Assembly (NCBI GenBank): GCA_028673005.1
Contig: CM054112.1
Location: 28,002,124 to 28,066,123 of the forward strand
Length of the DNA stretch: 64,000 nucleotides
Direction: 5' to 3'
From: Tanypteryx hageni
Taxonomy: Eukaryota; Arthropoda; Insecta; Odonata; Petaluridae
The position numbers were made by a program, and so were the translations under genes. The notes beneath the pieces are model-generated. The model saw only the letters and a program-made list of their open reading frames with translations. It was not told where the DNA came from and ran no database searches. Shown here piece after piece: positions 36,409 to 46,923 of this stretch. Each line of letters begins with the position of its first letter. Positions within the stretch are counted from its first letter, which is position 1.

Positions 36409-36584
36409 TTTCATGAAAATTGATACAAAAGTTGTTAGTAGGGGACACACTTCATAAGGCTGTTTCCTTTGGATACCAGCTTAAAAAGGATTAAAAATAT
36501 TATTTTTTACTGGTAATATTTACTATTTAATAAATAAAACCAAAGAACCTTAACGTATTGCCTGATATTAAAATAATCGAATCA

Positions 36585-36757
36585 TAGAAACTTTTCTCGG
36601 GTACACAACCGGGTCAAAGTTTGATCTAGGATCAACGTTTCGACGGCTGACTCTGCCATCTTCATCTTCATTCCCGATGAAGATGGCAGAGCCAGCCGTC
36701 GAAACGTTGATCCTAGATCAAACTTTGACCCGGTTGTGTACCCGAGAAAAGTTTCTA
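36585..36757. repeat. near-perfect 81-bp-arm palindrome with hammerhead-like cores
   Basis: Arms 36585-36665 and 36677-36757 are reverse complements with one mismatch and flank an 11-base centre. In the right arm CCGATGA (36674-36680) precedes a six-pair stem GATGGC/GCCGTC (36682-36687 with 36695-36700) and GAAAC, the layout of a hammerhead ribozyme core (CUGAUGA, stem II, GAAA) with one core change (U to C). The left arm carries the same on the other strand. Such inverted ends are known from Penelope-like elements; no RT lies next to it, so it would be a solo terminal structure. Confidence 0.75.
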
Positions 36758-37335
36758 CAATCAATCCACCGGGAAAGCACCAGATCCTACTTCAATCGAA
36801 TCATGTTATAAAACTGCAATGAAAATAGCTTTCAAACTTCTCGTTTCTTTTTTTCGCCGTACAAAATGCGATTGTACTACTTTTCTTTCTCTCAATCATC
36901 TTCCTCGATACCATTTCCCATTCAAAAGCCTAACACTATTTGAATCTGATTAAATATTTAATAGCATTGGACTCGTTTCTACAGTATAAGAATTGCTCAT
37001 TGTTAAAATTTTGAAAATACCCGTTTTTAGGCTCGTTTCGTTTCCAGCATGAGCGCCGCATGTGCGTTCTCAGCTTCTACCGAACGGATTTTCATGAAAC
37101 TTTATATTAAGAGCTTACAGCCAAAGACAATAAGAATACCACATAAATGAACCACGTAAGTCAATCAGGAATACTATTTCACTGGTGACAAAAATAAACT
37201 TTCCGTCATATCTCGTCAAGTATTGGTTATATCAAAATATTTTTCAAATAAACTTTGTAGAACTAGTAAAGTAGAGTATTTCTTTTCCTATACATTTTTA
37301 TTCTAAGAGTAGCCGTTATCAAGAAAATCAAACAA
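36758..37335. other. AT-rich intergenic DNA
   Basis: I see no gene or bounded repeat. Confidence 0.35.
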
Positions 37336-37434
37336 GAGCACCAAAGGGGCCAACGGCTTAACGTCCCTTCCTAAGGACGGAACGCTGACTTTGCGCTGTC
37401 ACCTCAAACCACACAAAAAGGGGGCCGGGCGACC
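37336..37434 (-). mobile_element. SINE body fragment (same family as 54275-54480)
   Basis: GGGGCCAACGGCTTAACGTC, CCTAAGGACGGAACGCTGA, CCTCAAACCACACA and GGGGCCGGGCGACC occur in the same order and spacing as in the SINE at 54275-54480. The tRNA-like head is absent, so this is a 5'-truncated copy in minus orientation. Confidence 0.65.
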
Positions 37435-38707
37435 TAAAAAATATTAGTTATTATTTTTATTCCGAAAAGTTACCGGTCATTTCAACTCTCGAAAAATTTG
37501 GGCAACGTAATATAAATTGGTGACAAAAATTTACAATTCGAAATAAAAAAGAAGCATCATTATCTCACAGCAAAATTGGACAATAAGAAAAAATCAAGTT
37601 AAAAGAATCTATTAACTAAATATTTCCTATTTCAGAAAATACATAGTTGAAATTTTAAACACTTTCTGAATTTTAAAAACAGCGATTCTTCATGGTTTTG
37701 GACAGTCGCCATTCGTGATCACGTTTTGCTCTTTTTGGCTACACTGATTATGAGTATAACGTCGGATGCAGAGTAAACATCAAGATCCTTTGCGCAACAA
37801 TGGCGTGACTGGAGCGTTTTTATGTATTTCTTCCATACGTAGCTGAATTACGCAGAGCTTCAGTTATTCGGATGCGTACGACGTCATTCGTAAATCTAAT
37901 ATTTCACTAGCGGTTAAAGACGCTTCGTCGTTCATAACTTTTTTAAGGCGTCAAAAATGCCAGAAAAGAAACGAAGACGCATTATTCATCTAAAGTAATT
38001 TGAATTATTTCATAACATTATCATCATTGTAGGAAATTATTAAATACTGAATTTATCAATAATGGTTACAGCAATGAGTCTCTTATCTATAGTGCGCAAA
38101 TGCAGTACTGTTAGTTTTTTTCTATTTTCTTTTTCGCACAATAAATACCATCTCAAGGCTGATTAAAGATATGAATTAGGAAATAAAATGCGACGATGTG
38201 ATTTCGGAATGAAAGGTTGAAAGACTCATATCTTACCCATTCATTCATAAAACAAACAACCTCTGGCCTTGTTCGATGCTTCTACCACTTAATGCTGTAT
38301 ATCTACGATTAAGTAGGTTGTAAAATATGTCATTTACAGAAATTAAACCACAGGAAGTCGTATTCAACTAGACCACAGACCGTGGTAAAATATCTAGCTG
38401 ATGAATCACTTTTCAAAACATGAAACATTCATAAAATATTTTTTAAACAAGTTTATTGGTCCAGAGATCAGAATATCAGAAATGAAAAATAATAATAATG
38501 GGCATATTTTATAATAGAAGCAGGTTTCTATGAAATATGTGCAGATGAAAATAAAAAAAAACGTAAAGTAAATTGCCATGGTGGACCAATTATAAGATGT
38601 TACTTTAATGTAATTGAACATTTTCATAGATTTTAAATTGTTTTTTAGTTTTTATCTTACTAAAATTTATTCCTCCACTTGGTTTATAAAGTAGGATGTC
38701 ATGGTAA
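37435..38707. other. AT-rich intergenic DNA
   Basis: No supported gene. An ATG at 37957 opens a 13-codon frame (MPEKKRRRIIHL) near a weak donor, but nothing else supports an exon. Confidence 0.3.
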
Positions 38708-38715
38708 ATTCTATG

Positions 38716-38948
38716 CAGAACTGGCTAGAAAAATCGCGGGGCATAAAGTGTGCACGTCAAAAAATTTTAATAGTAAATTTTAATAAATAAAGCAACATCT
38801 CTCACTATGACAATTTTCGGTGTATTTTCCAATTTTTTAATTTATATGCTTTGTAAGTAAGACAAATATTCTTTAGAGAGCGCAGGACCTCTGTAAGCAT
38901 GGGGCTCTGTGCAGTCACACCGTTTGCACTGCCATTAAGTCAGTCCTG
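38716..38948. mobile_element. hAT MITE, 233 bp
   Basis: The flanking octamers ATTCTATG (38708-38715) and ATTCTAGG (38949-38956) match at 7 of 8 positions. The ends CAGAACTGGCTAG and, reverse-complemented, CAGGACTGACTTA match at 10 of 13. No coding capacity. Confidence 0.65.
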
Positions 38949-38956
38949 ATTCTAGG

Positions 38957-40319
38957 TTAGCATGCAATCAAGCCAATCAGAAATGATTTTTCAATTCTCA
39001 AGCTAAGGGGTCTTCAACCTTTCTGCATACTAACCACATATATATTGCATTTTTGCATTTACACTAAACACTGAATGTTGACTAGATGGCAACAAATTAT
39101 AATCTCTAAAAAAATGTAGGTTTACTGCTTATATTTTCTGTTACTTGGTCAATTACTTGATCAATATTTTAAAATTTCATCTCCACAACTTGGGCCTCCA
39201 AAGGTTTGAGCCCCAGGGATTTTGCCCCTGTATCCAGGGCCACCGGGAGGGTAATGTAATTTTGGTAAAATTCTTAATTCACTAGCTTATGTTTTTTCTG
39301 TCACGTGACCCTCTATTCCCCTCTCAATGAAGAGGGGGCACGGGAGCAATATGCTAACCCTGCCCCAGGGCCCTTGTCACTCTTTGGCAGCTCTGGCTTC
39401 GCTAATCCACATCATACTTGATGTTTATGTATGGTACAACTATTTATCAAGTTTGGGTTTCATGTATATGAGGTTATAAATATATTAATAATATATAAGG
39501 AAAACTTGTCTGCAGTTTTGTTGTTTTTGGAGCAACAGTGATTCTTCGGAGTTCTTTCTAGCCAATACATTTTAAGGTGATGATGAAATGAACAAAACTT
39601 GTGTAAACTGTGTAACTCATGTATATAAAATTAAATATGAAATAATAGAATGCATTTCTGCATATTTTTAAAACAGCAAAAACAACTCAGCATGAATTCC
39701 CAAATTCTCAATAAGTTGCTCACTAATAAATAGGATTCTTTGAAGATATAAAAGAAAACTGAAATAATTTTTCTACTCTAATTCCACAATGTCTACAACT
39801 TTTTAGAACGTTATTCATAGTGAGAACATAATAGAGCTCTGTGAATCTTGAATTTTCTTCCAGATTAAATCAGGCCATGCATAATATATAAGGTTCTCAA
39901 ACTAAAAAATATGCCCATAATAAATATGAATGATAAATATTAGGCAAATATTTTTAAAATAATTACTAGAGTAATCTTAAACATCTGAATTATTTAAGTG
40001 ATGATTATTTTAAAATTTTCATGGGTACCTAAAAATCTTTTTGTGGCTACTTTAGTGCTTGTGTGTGTATGGCTGGCAACCAATGATGTAGGGTATGTAG
40101 ACAGATATAAAGACTTAATCTTAGTATATAAAATGTACCATTTATTTAGGGTTAGAGTAATTCTTTTTGGAAGAAAAATACCAGAAAGGTGAAAAACTAT
40201 TCTTTTAGATGGGAGAGAGGAAAAGTTTATAAAAGGAAGTTCTTGTCCTTTCAATCCATGAATCAATCAGTTTTTCTATATTATAAAATTATTTGTATAA
40301 AAATACAGAATTTTTGTAA
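38957..40319. other. intergenic DNA with repeat-like GC patches
   Basis: No gene could be supported. GC-rich patches at 39190-39250 and 39330-39410 (GGGCCACCGGGAGG, GCCCCAGGGCCC) look like pieces of dispersed repeats, but I could not find matching ends with a target duplication. Confidence 0.3.
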
Positions 40320-41567
40320 CAAAAGAAAACAGTAATTTACACAGTGGTGATTGAGACACAATTGGTTTCAGCGATTTATAGCCATCCACAGGTGAACAAA
40401 TCATAAGATTTTATATAGTCAACAAAGGGAGGAGGAAAAGGAAGCAGCTTACAAAGTGCTAATATCGGATATAAAATGGGAAAGGGAACCAATTAGAAGT
40501 AAGAGATATTAATGTAGGGTGGGGATAAATATACCTATTGGATGAAAATAAGGAGGGGGAGTCAGAAGGAAAAACAGGAGAGAGAGAGAGAGAGAGAGAG
40601 GAGAGGGAAGTAGGAGGTTTGATTCAAATAGAGGTTAGATAACGGAGCATGATGTTGAGAGAGGAGGGGGTGGTCGTAAATAATGGAGAGTTAGATACAT
40701 AAAGGTTCTCATTGACTAATATGTTATCTGAAGACTGTCTGTGATAAAGGATCTGCAGTTGTTCAAGAAAGTTGAGTTTAGGGTATTTATTACATTTGTG
40801 GAGGATTTTAGGTGTGAAAGTTGAGGAATGATTATTAAGAAGAAGATGCTTTGAAAAGTGAGAATCAAAGGAATTGTCATTGAATGAATTTTGTGTTAGG
40901 CTTATCTAATGAGGAGATTTCTTTCCATCTGAACAATATGAATATCATTGAAAACCTTACATTCCAATTTATAAGCCCCAGATTTTTTAAAGCATCCAAT
41001 TTATCTTTACCATTAAAAAGAAGCAAACGAATGATTGAATTGCTATTTTTTTAAACAGGCCTGAAAATATATCTAGGATAAGTATCAAACCATCTGAAAT
41101 TGCAAGAATCTATAAAATTTAATTTGCTTCTCAAGTTTTATAGGTGGGGGAGAAAAAAAGGTTTCCAATCCCTAACTTCCTTTGTTTATGGGTTAACAAT
41201 TTACTTACTATATCTGGTGGGTAGCCATTTCCAGCTGCAGTTTCATTAATAATATGTACTTCATTGTAGAAATTTTATGGGGATGTAGGAGTGTTTAAGA
41301 CTCAATGAATTAAAGTATGTCAAGTTGCAAGTACATAGAAGTGGTGACGATTGGAGAATTCTGGTATTGTGTGCTTGGTATAAGCTGGTTTATGATGAAT
41401 GGGAAATACACATTATTGTTTGAAATAGTAATTGAAACATTAAGAAAAGTAAGGGTGCAGTCAATTTCTAATTCATGTGTAAAGGTAATAGAAGGATAAA
41501 GAGAATTTAAAAAGGATACCAATTGGAATACCTAGTTGTCTGCCTTTCCATTTACAAAATATATCAT
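40320..41567 (-). pseudogene. Penelope-like element relic (RT C-terminus plus GIY-YIG endonuclease)
   Basis: Reading leftward, the relic starts at about 41567 with VDDIFCKWKGRQL (RT active-site motif). It continues with FLNSLYPSITFTHELEID and TLTFLNVSITI (the thumb motif FLDV-like), NSPIVTTS, and NETAAGNGYPPDIVSKLL. A GIY-YIG-like stretch follows at about 40910-40990 (GAYKLECKVFNDIHIVQMER), then HFSKHLLLNNHSS and the C-terminal tail. The RT followed by GIY-YIG order is specific to Penelope-like elements. Near 40340-40395 the minus strand shows CTGTGGATGGC...GCTGAAACC, which resembles the hammerhead motif of their terminal repeats. Stops and shifts are frequent and the RT N-terminus is missing. 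Confidence 0.7.
40578..40602. repeat. (GA)n microsatellite
   Basis: About twelve uninterrupted GA units, in a purine-rich part of the Penelope-like relic. Confidence 0.95.
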
Positions 41568-41571
41568 CTAC

Positions 41572-42142
41572 ACCAGCAGTTCTTAAACCTTTTTCCTAGT
41601 GAAGCACATGAAGGTTGATGCTCATGCATGGGCGTCTGCTGGAACTTTTCGAATGGGGAGGAGGGGGGGGAGGCAAGGGGATAGGCAAGTTACCACAGTC
41701 AGGTTTGGTGGGCTTAATATTTCAGTGGTTTATTTCAAGCCTATTGCAGGGGGTCCCTACCTGTTTGCCTGACCCAAGAAAAATTACTGCATCAATACCC
41801 TGACCTAACCAGACATCAATGGAGGTTTTCCCTTGTCATAGGCCTGATCCAGAGGGGGGCAATCGCCCCCCTTGCCTCCCCAAGTGGATGACCATATGCT
41901 TATGTGTGTGACACACGGCATACTACAATCTGCCCAACAAAAAAGAGGGAGTGTTAATAATGTAGAGTTTAAACCTATAATTGTTTTAGTTGTTAAAAAT
42001 GATGCAAAAGAAAAAAAACTCAGCTTAAGAAAATTTACTTTATTTTTTATGTCATTATTAAAATTTTTGGTAACACACCTCCTGGCTCTTTGCAACATAC
42101 CATTGTGCTGCAACCCAACATTTTGGCTCTTAGGAACCATTT
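41572..42142. mobile_element. possible decayed hAT MITE or composite insertion
   Basis: The left end CAGCAGTTCTTAAACC and the right end, reverse-complemented, AAATGGTTCCTAAGAGCC share 9 of 14 positions. The flanking octamers ATCTACAC and CTCTACAT match at 6 of 8. The insertion starts exactly where the Penelope-like RT stops. Open frames inside lack recognisable domains. Confidence 0.35.
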
Positions 42143-42150
42143 CTCTACAT

Positions 42151-42235
42151 AATGGCACCATCTTACAATGTAAGCAAGAAAGTGTGTGTGGATGATATAG
42201 TTTGTGTATGGAAAGGCCCTCAACATGAAGTAAAT
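42151..42235 (+). pseudogene. short Penelope-type RT fragment in opposite orientation
   Basis: The plus-strand frame reads CVDDIVCVWKGPQHEVN, closely like VDDIFCKWKG on the minus strand at about 41567. It is a second, inverted fragment of the same kind of RT active-site region, about 600 bp away. Confidence 0.5.
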
Positions 42236-42239
42236 TAAA

Positions 42240-42800
42240 CTACAAACTGAAAAATTTTTTTAAAATAAATTTGTAGAGCCACTACTTCATTAATTATCAC
42301 AACCGGTTTCACTGCATCAGAGTATCAGATGAATATTGGGTTGTGGTGGCCACATTAGATTTTTTTACATCAATATGCTCCTCCCAATTAAGTTTCTTGT
42401 CAATATAGATTCCCAAAAACTTTCAATATGCAACTTGTGTCATTTGGACATCATCAATAAAGGTACCCATTTTATCATTACATAGCCCTCTAATAGGTTA
42501 AAAAAATATAAAATTAGATTTTAATTGCTACAAGGTTATTGTCCTGAAAAATTCTTTTATTTAATATTAGGTATTGTTTATAACGGTTGTCAAGTAGATT
42601 GTTAATCCAACAATATGCTCATTCAATTTGGTTAAAACTGTCAATTATTATAGTTTTGGCCAGTAGAAATTCTGAGTTGGTGTCTTTCACCTTCTTACCT
42701 TGCTAGTGGCCATAGCTATGTAAGGTGCATAGCAAAAAAGTTGATTAATCATCAGCATTTGCAGCTGTATTCCAGAACCCTTGAATAGACCATGGTATAA
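42240..42800 (-). pseudogene. non-LTR RT fragment and a hammerhead-like end
   Basis: At 42240-42340 the minus strand reads CTGATAC...CAGTGAAACCGGTTGTG, similar to Penelope-type ends. Upstream of it on the minus strand (42345-42800) are fragments resembling the RT thumb of CR1-group elements: WINNLLDNRYKQYLILNK-like, and KFLGIYIDKKLNWEEHID near 42380-42425. Heavily decayed. Confidence 0.45.
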
Positions 42801-43032
42801 TTTCCATTTATTTTTTAAAGACTTTTAACGTACCAAGTTATCAAATTTCAAATCATGACAACTCATTTGTGTTTAATATCAATAATTCCAGAAGCAGGGC
42901 ATTGAATCAAATTTTTAATATAGGTTTTCTTCTGTTTCTCACAAAATGAAAAATTTCTCATTGAAACGATTTCAGAAGAAAACGTAATTTCCAAGTTGTT
43001 TTTTCAGTAAATTATGGATTATTTTATAAGTT

Positions 43033-43034
<2 letters not shown>
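42801..43034. other. AT-rich DNA
   Basis: Nothing supported. Confidence 0.3.

Positions 43035-43082
<48 letters not shown>
43035..43082. repeat. (AT)n microsatellite, 24 units
   Basis: Uninterrupted AT dinucleotides over 48 bases. Confidence 0.98.
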
Positions 43083-43084
<2 letters not shown>

Positions 43085-44420
43085 AAACATAAAACAAAGT
43101 TAACATTTCTCAATGAAATAAAAATACAAATATGCCTATAGAAAGCAAAAGGTATTCAGAAATTTTGAACTATTATGTATATTTAAGATTTAAACAGTTT
43201 TTAATGTTATGAAAAGCTCTTCCCCTAAATTTAATAAAATATTCCATTAAGAGGAATATGAAAACTTGAGAATTAAAGGTGAGTCAGTTTTGCATTATAG
43301 CTGTCAAATTAATGATGGCATAAAAAAGATTTTGGGCAGGTTAGATTACATTTCCATATCAACAACTAACAATAAATTCATAAAACAAATATAGTGAGTC
43401 ATCAACTTGCTCATGTACTCATTCACAGAGCAATCATCTTCAGAATTTCAAGAGATGCATGCAGAAACATAGGTTTCATCCACAAACAAATGTATTTATA
43501 CTAAATATCATCAGTCATATAACATAAAAATCAGAGAATATACTATCCATTCCTCCTCTCATTCATTCCGATATTAATATAATCACATACTCCATACTAT
43601 TTTGGCATTCAATCCTCAGCATTTGCACTGTACACAAACACCAGCTACCTAAATGCTCACTCCATTCAAACCTTTGCATACATGTGTACATTCTTCATTT
43701 CATCTCAAACTTCTACCAGTATAGAAATAAAATGGTAAAGATCAACACAAACTGTCTAGTTTGCAATATCATTTTAAAATAATACCCCAAAAATCAATTC
43801 AGCATATGATAGATTACATATCAAAACAGAGTCTAGCAAGAAAAACTTTTTTCTACAACACCAAACCCATCATAGGGATAAATTGGTACATGAGAAACAT
43901 TGCTCATTAATATTTTATGAAATTTGAGCATATTTCCATTGGCACCAGCGGAGGTAATGCTCTTGCCATCGTTGTCACTTATTTTACATGGATGACATCG
44001 CCAGAATACTCCAGCCCTAATCCATGAGTACTGAGACCATGCCTTGCAAACTGAATCAACCCTGAACTAATTATACCAAACAATGCAGAACAGACCGATC
44101 TGACACCAACTTGAACAAAATCCTCAAAAATGTCAACCAACTCTCATCTCTGCTAATATACCTAAGGAGAGAAAACAATTACTTAGCAAATATCACACAT
44201 TCCACACACCACATTCACATGCACGTTCTACCCTGACCCATCTAGTGTGCATTCTAAATATAATCCAGATCAGCCATCACCATACACTACGTATTACTAA
44301 AAATCTATACACAGGCATATTACAGTACAATGAATCAAATATAAAAAAGAAAAATAAATACACTTAATATCTAACACTTTCTACAAAAGTTTTTTCTATT
44401 AAATGTCACTGAAAACACTT
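43083..44420. other. non-coding DNA, possible 3' part of an unidentified minus-strand gene
   Basis: A stop-free minus-strand frame of 54 codons at 43979-44143 (containing SSGLIQFARHGLSTHGLGLE and ending HVK, stop) lies just downstream of a strong polypyrimidine/AG acceptor. The acceptor and the frame do not fit cleanly, because a TGA intervenes. No other feature is evident. Confidence 0.25.
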
Positions 44421-44506
44421 TCACAATGATGTCTTCTTCGGAGACCACATTGGCTCTTCAAGAAGCTTCACATGTGGCAATCCTCTTGCACAGTACTCAG
44501 GAGATG
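44421..44506 (-). CDS. candidate terminal exon of an unidentified gene
   Basis: After the acceptor AAAATTTTTCCAG the only open frame encodes SPEYCARGLPHVKLLEEPM and then WSPKKTSL followed by TGA. It starts with two bases of a split codon. The peptide has protein-like composition, but I recognise no family. It lies downstream of, and on the same strand as, the exon pair at 46717-46923, though its phase needs at least one further exon in between. Confidence 0.35.
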
Positions 44507-46716
44507 CTGGAAAAATTTTGTTTTCATGCAGCATGAGTCTTTTTACCAAAGCTACCAATATCATTAAAAATTTGCATAAAATTGTCATAATTAAGAATTA
44601 TATATAGATATTTTGCAATAAAATCTTTAGGATGTGATATATTTTGATAAGTGAGAATGGGCATACCAATAAAAAATATTATAGATTCATCTGTCAAAGC
44701 TATATATTCTGTAAAAAAAAAATTAAAGTAGATAAGCATTAAGACATTAGTTTAATTAGAAAGGCATGATTAGGGTAAGAACATAATCTAGGTATTTCTT
44801 GATACACGGGTTACTGTTCCATATAATGGACAGTGCCAAACTATGCCCATTGAATTGTAGTTTCTCTGAGATATTTACTCAAATTCTTGATAAATTTCCT
44901 GAATCATAACAATCAGAATAATACTCTGTCTCATCAGTCATGTGCATAAGCAGCTTGAGCCTTGAACAAGAATCTAAAATTCAGAATCCTTAAATTTTAC
45001 CTTTAAAAGATCAGTCAACTTTACAAAAATCACTGAATGAAATTAAAATTGTGACAACACTTATGTATAGTGAAGATGTAAAATAATGTCTGAAAGTTAT
45101 CGTTAGTAATTGAGTAAAAGTACTACAGAATGCTCCTAGATCAGAGTTGCTCAAGATGTCGAGAACAAACTCATTTGAGGTAGAACTCTGAAATTTAAAA
45201 TCTTAATCCTCCAGCTCTAGCTTTTGCTAATCAATTTATTTCAATCCCCCCCCCCCCTCAAAAGAATTTTTAATGGAGTAGATCTCAAGCTTGAGCATCT
45301 CTGTCTAAGATGGTATACATTTATATCGCATAAGCATATATAGTATTTTGGCACACTGAATTAGAGCAAAAGGGACAATTATTCCAAGAGCCATTCAGAC
45401 AATGAATTCAATTCATTTGAATTTGTGTATTTACAAAATTAATAGAATATGGCTGTGTAGAACTATGTGAATTGCAAAAGTTAAGCAAAAATTCTCTCAT
45501 GGTGAACTGCAACAAATATTGAGGCTGATTCAACCACCAGTATGGCGACAAGTTATGACAAAAATTACCACTTTTCTCCTGAAATTGATGTTAGCTTTGC
45601 AATTTTCTGAAATCTTGCACAAATGTCAGTTGAACTTCTTTAACTGCTAAAAATGGAAAGAGCTGTGATAAGTTCACTTTCAGTTATGCTAGATTCTGAG
45701 ACTTGAATGATAACCTATCATAGAATTTTCACTTGCCTGTTTATTCCCATATAAACCTTTCAGACTTGTTATCTTTTATAACAGTTGAGCGACTATTTCT
45801 ATATGGCAGGCTGCATTGGTGGTTGTGAATACAGCAGTCAGGCACATTACAAGTTGCCAATTCAATGGCAGGCCACATAATAATTTAAGTCAGAAGGTTT
45901 TATCATCATAATTTGGTCAAAGTAAACTGAATTTGGGTGTTAAATTTTATGAATTGCTTTTCATCATAGCCTCAGGCGCCATAAAATGCACTTGGGGGCT
46001 ATAGGTTGCCCACCCGTTTTAAAAGAATGAAATTTCTGGCTCAAATGTTCCGATTTGGTCCTTTGCAGCATTTTGAATGTGCAAACCAGAATTTTCAATA
46101 GCAAACTTACAACAGACTTAGCCTTTAGATATGAAAACAATTGCTCACAAAACTATAGAATTTTTGCTTGGAATGATTATCTTCAGCTTGCTGAAATGTG
46201 TCATGGAATATTAGGTGTAGAGAAATTAAAAAAAGCAAACTTACTACTTGATGATCCAGACACGGCTTTGGGGGCCCCTCATCTGAGTAGCTGGGTTTGC
46301 TGATGATGATGCTTATCTAATGTTAAAGATTTATCATTTAATTGGCCACATTTTAAAACTGAAAAACACAATAAAGACTTTGGATCCAAAAAGTCCATAA
46401 AATACTTTCTGATGTTTATCTCCACAACCCGAGACAACATGATATAAAAATAGGCGTTTACCAATTGAATATAATTATGGATGGGCAATTCTGTTTGTAA
46501 AGTTCGTTATACATAGTTAGTATTCTAGTACTTAGCAAACTATCTTAGCTTGAGATTTACATTTGTATTTCATGTTGCTACTTCATTTAATTTTTACCAA
46601 AATCATTTAAACAAAATATGAGGGAAATTGACACCTTTGTGCTCAATCTGAACATCACTATCACACTTTTAGAAATTTGATGAATAATTAGATAGGAAAT
46701 TTCGAATTTCACTTGC
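44507..46716. other. intronic or intergenic DNA
   Basis: No exon here is firm. A minus-strand 36-base candidate at 45737-45772 (ITSLKGLYGNKQ) is followed by CAG/GCAAGTG, but its acceptor is poor. A C-rich run lies near 45247. Confidence 0.25.
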
Positions 46717-46792
46717 CTGTAAAAAAGAGATCCTGGGCTTCTCTGCGAATCCCCAATGCGCTGCCTTGTATATTCTCTCTATGATTGGCATT
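46717..46792 (-). CDS. candidate internal exon of an unidentified gene (GC donor)
   Basis: It is bounded by the acceptor GTTATTTACAG and a GC-type donor with otherwise perfect consensus (CAG/GCAAGTG). In the phase set by the exon at 46863-46923 it encodes MPIIERIYKAAHWGFAEKPR and then ISFLQ, ending in phase 0. Another frame of the exon is also open, so the assignment depends on the splice to the upstream exon. Not identified. Confidence 0.45.
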
Positions 46793-46862
46793 CTGTAAAT
46801 AACATACAGGTATAAGTACTTTCACAATATGAAATATTGTGCAGATTTTGAAAAGTACTTAC

Positions 46863-46923
46863 AAATAGTAGCTCGGTTCGGCATCTTCATCCTTCAACAA
46901 TGCACTAGGGAAAAGGTTTTCTG
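46863..46923 (-). CDS. candidate internal exon of an unidentified gene
   Basis: It is bounded by a tandem acceptor (TAACAGCAG) and a consensus donor (TTT/GTAAGTAC). Only one frame is open, giving ENLFPSALLKDEDAEPSYY with split codons at both ends. It is separated by a 70-base intron from the exon at 46717-46792, and the phases join without a stop. An acidic, soluble-looking segment; family not recognised. Upstream exons were not found. Confidence 0.45.

Noticed and set aside
39180..39410. Possible hAT MITE with CAGGGCCACC and CAGAGCTGCC ends
   Set aside because: Ends match poorly and no flanking octamer duplication was found.
41805..42195. Overlapping frames of 107 and 118 codons on opposite strands
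   Set aside because: They lie in the candidate MITE and have no recognisable domain.
44879..44973. Exon-like minus-strand segment encoding LKLLMHMTDETEYYSDC
   Set aside because: The only open frame ends in TGA exactly at the putative donor, so it cannot be an internal coding exon.
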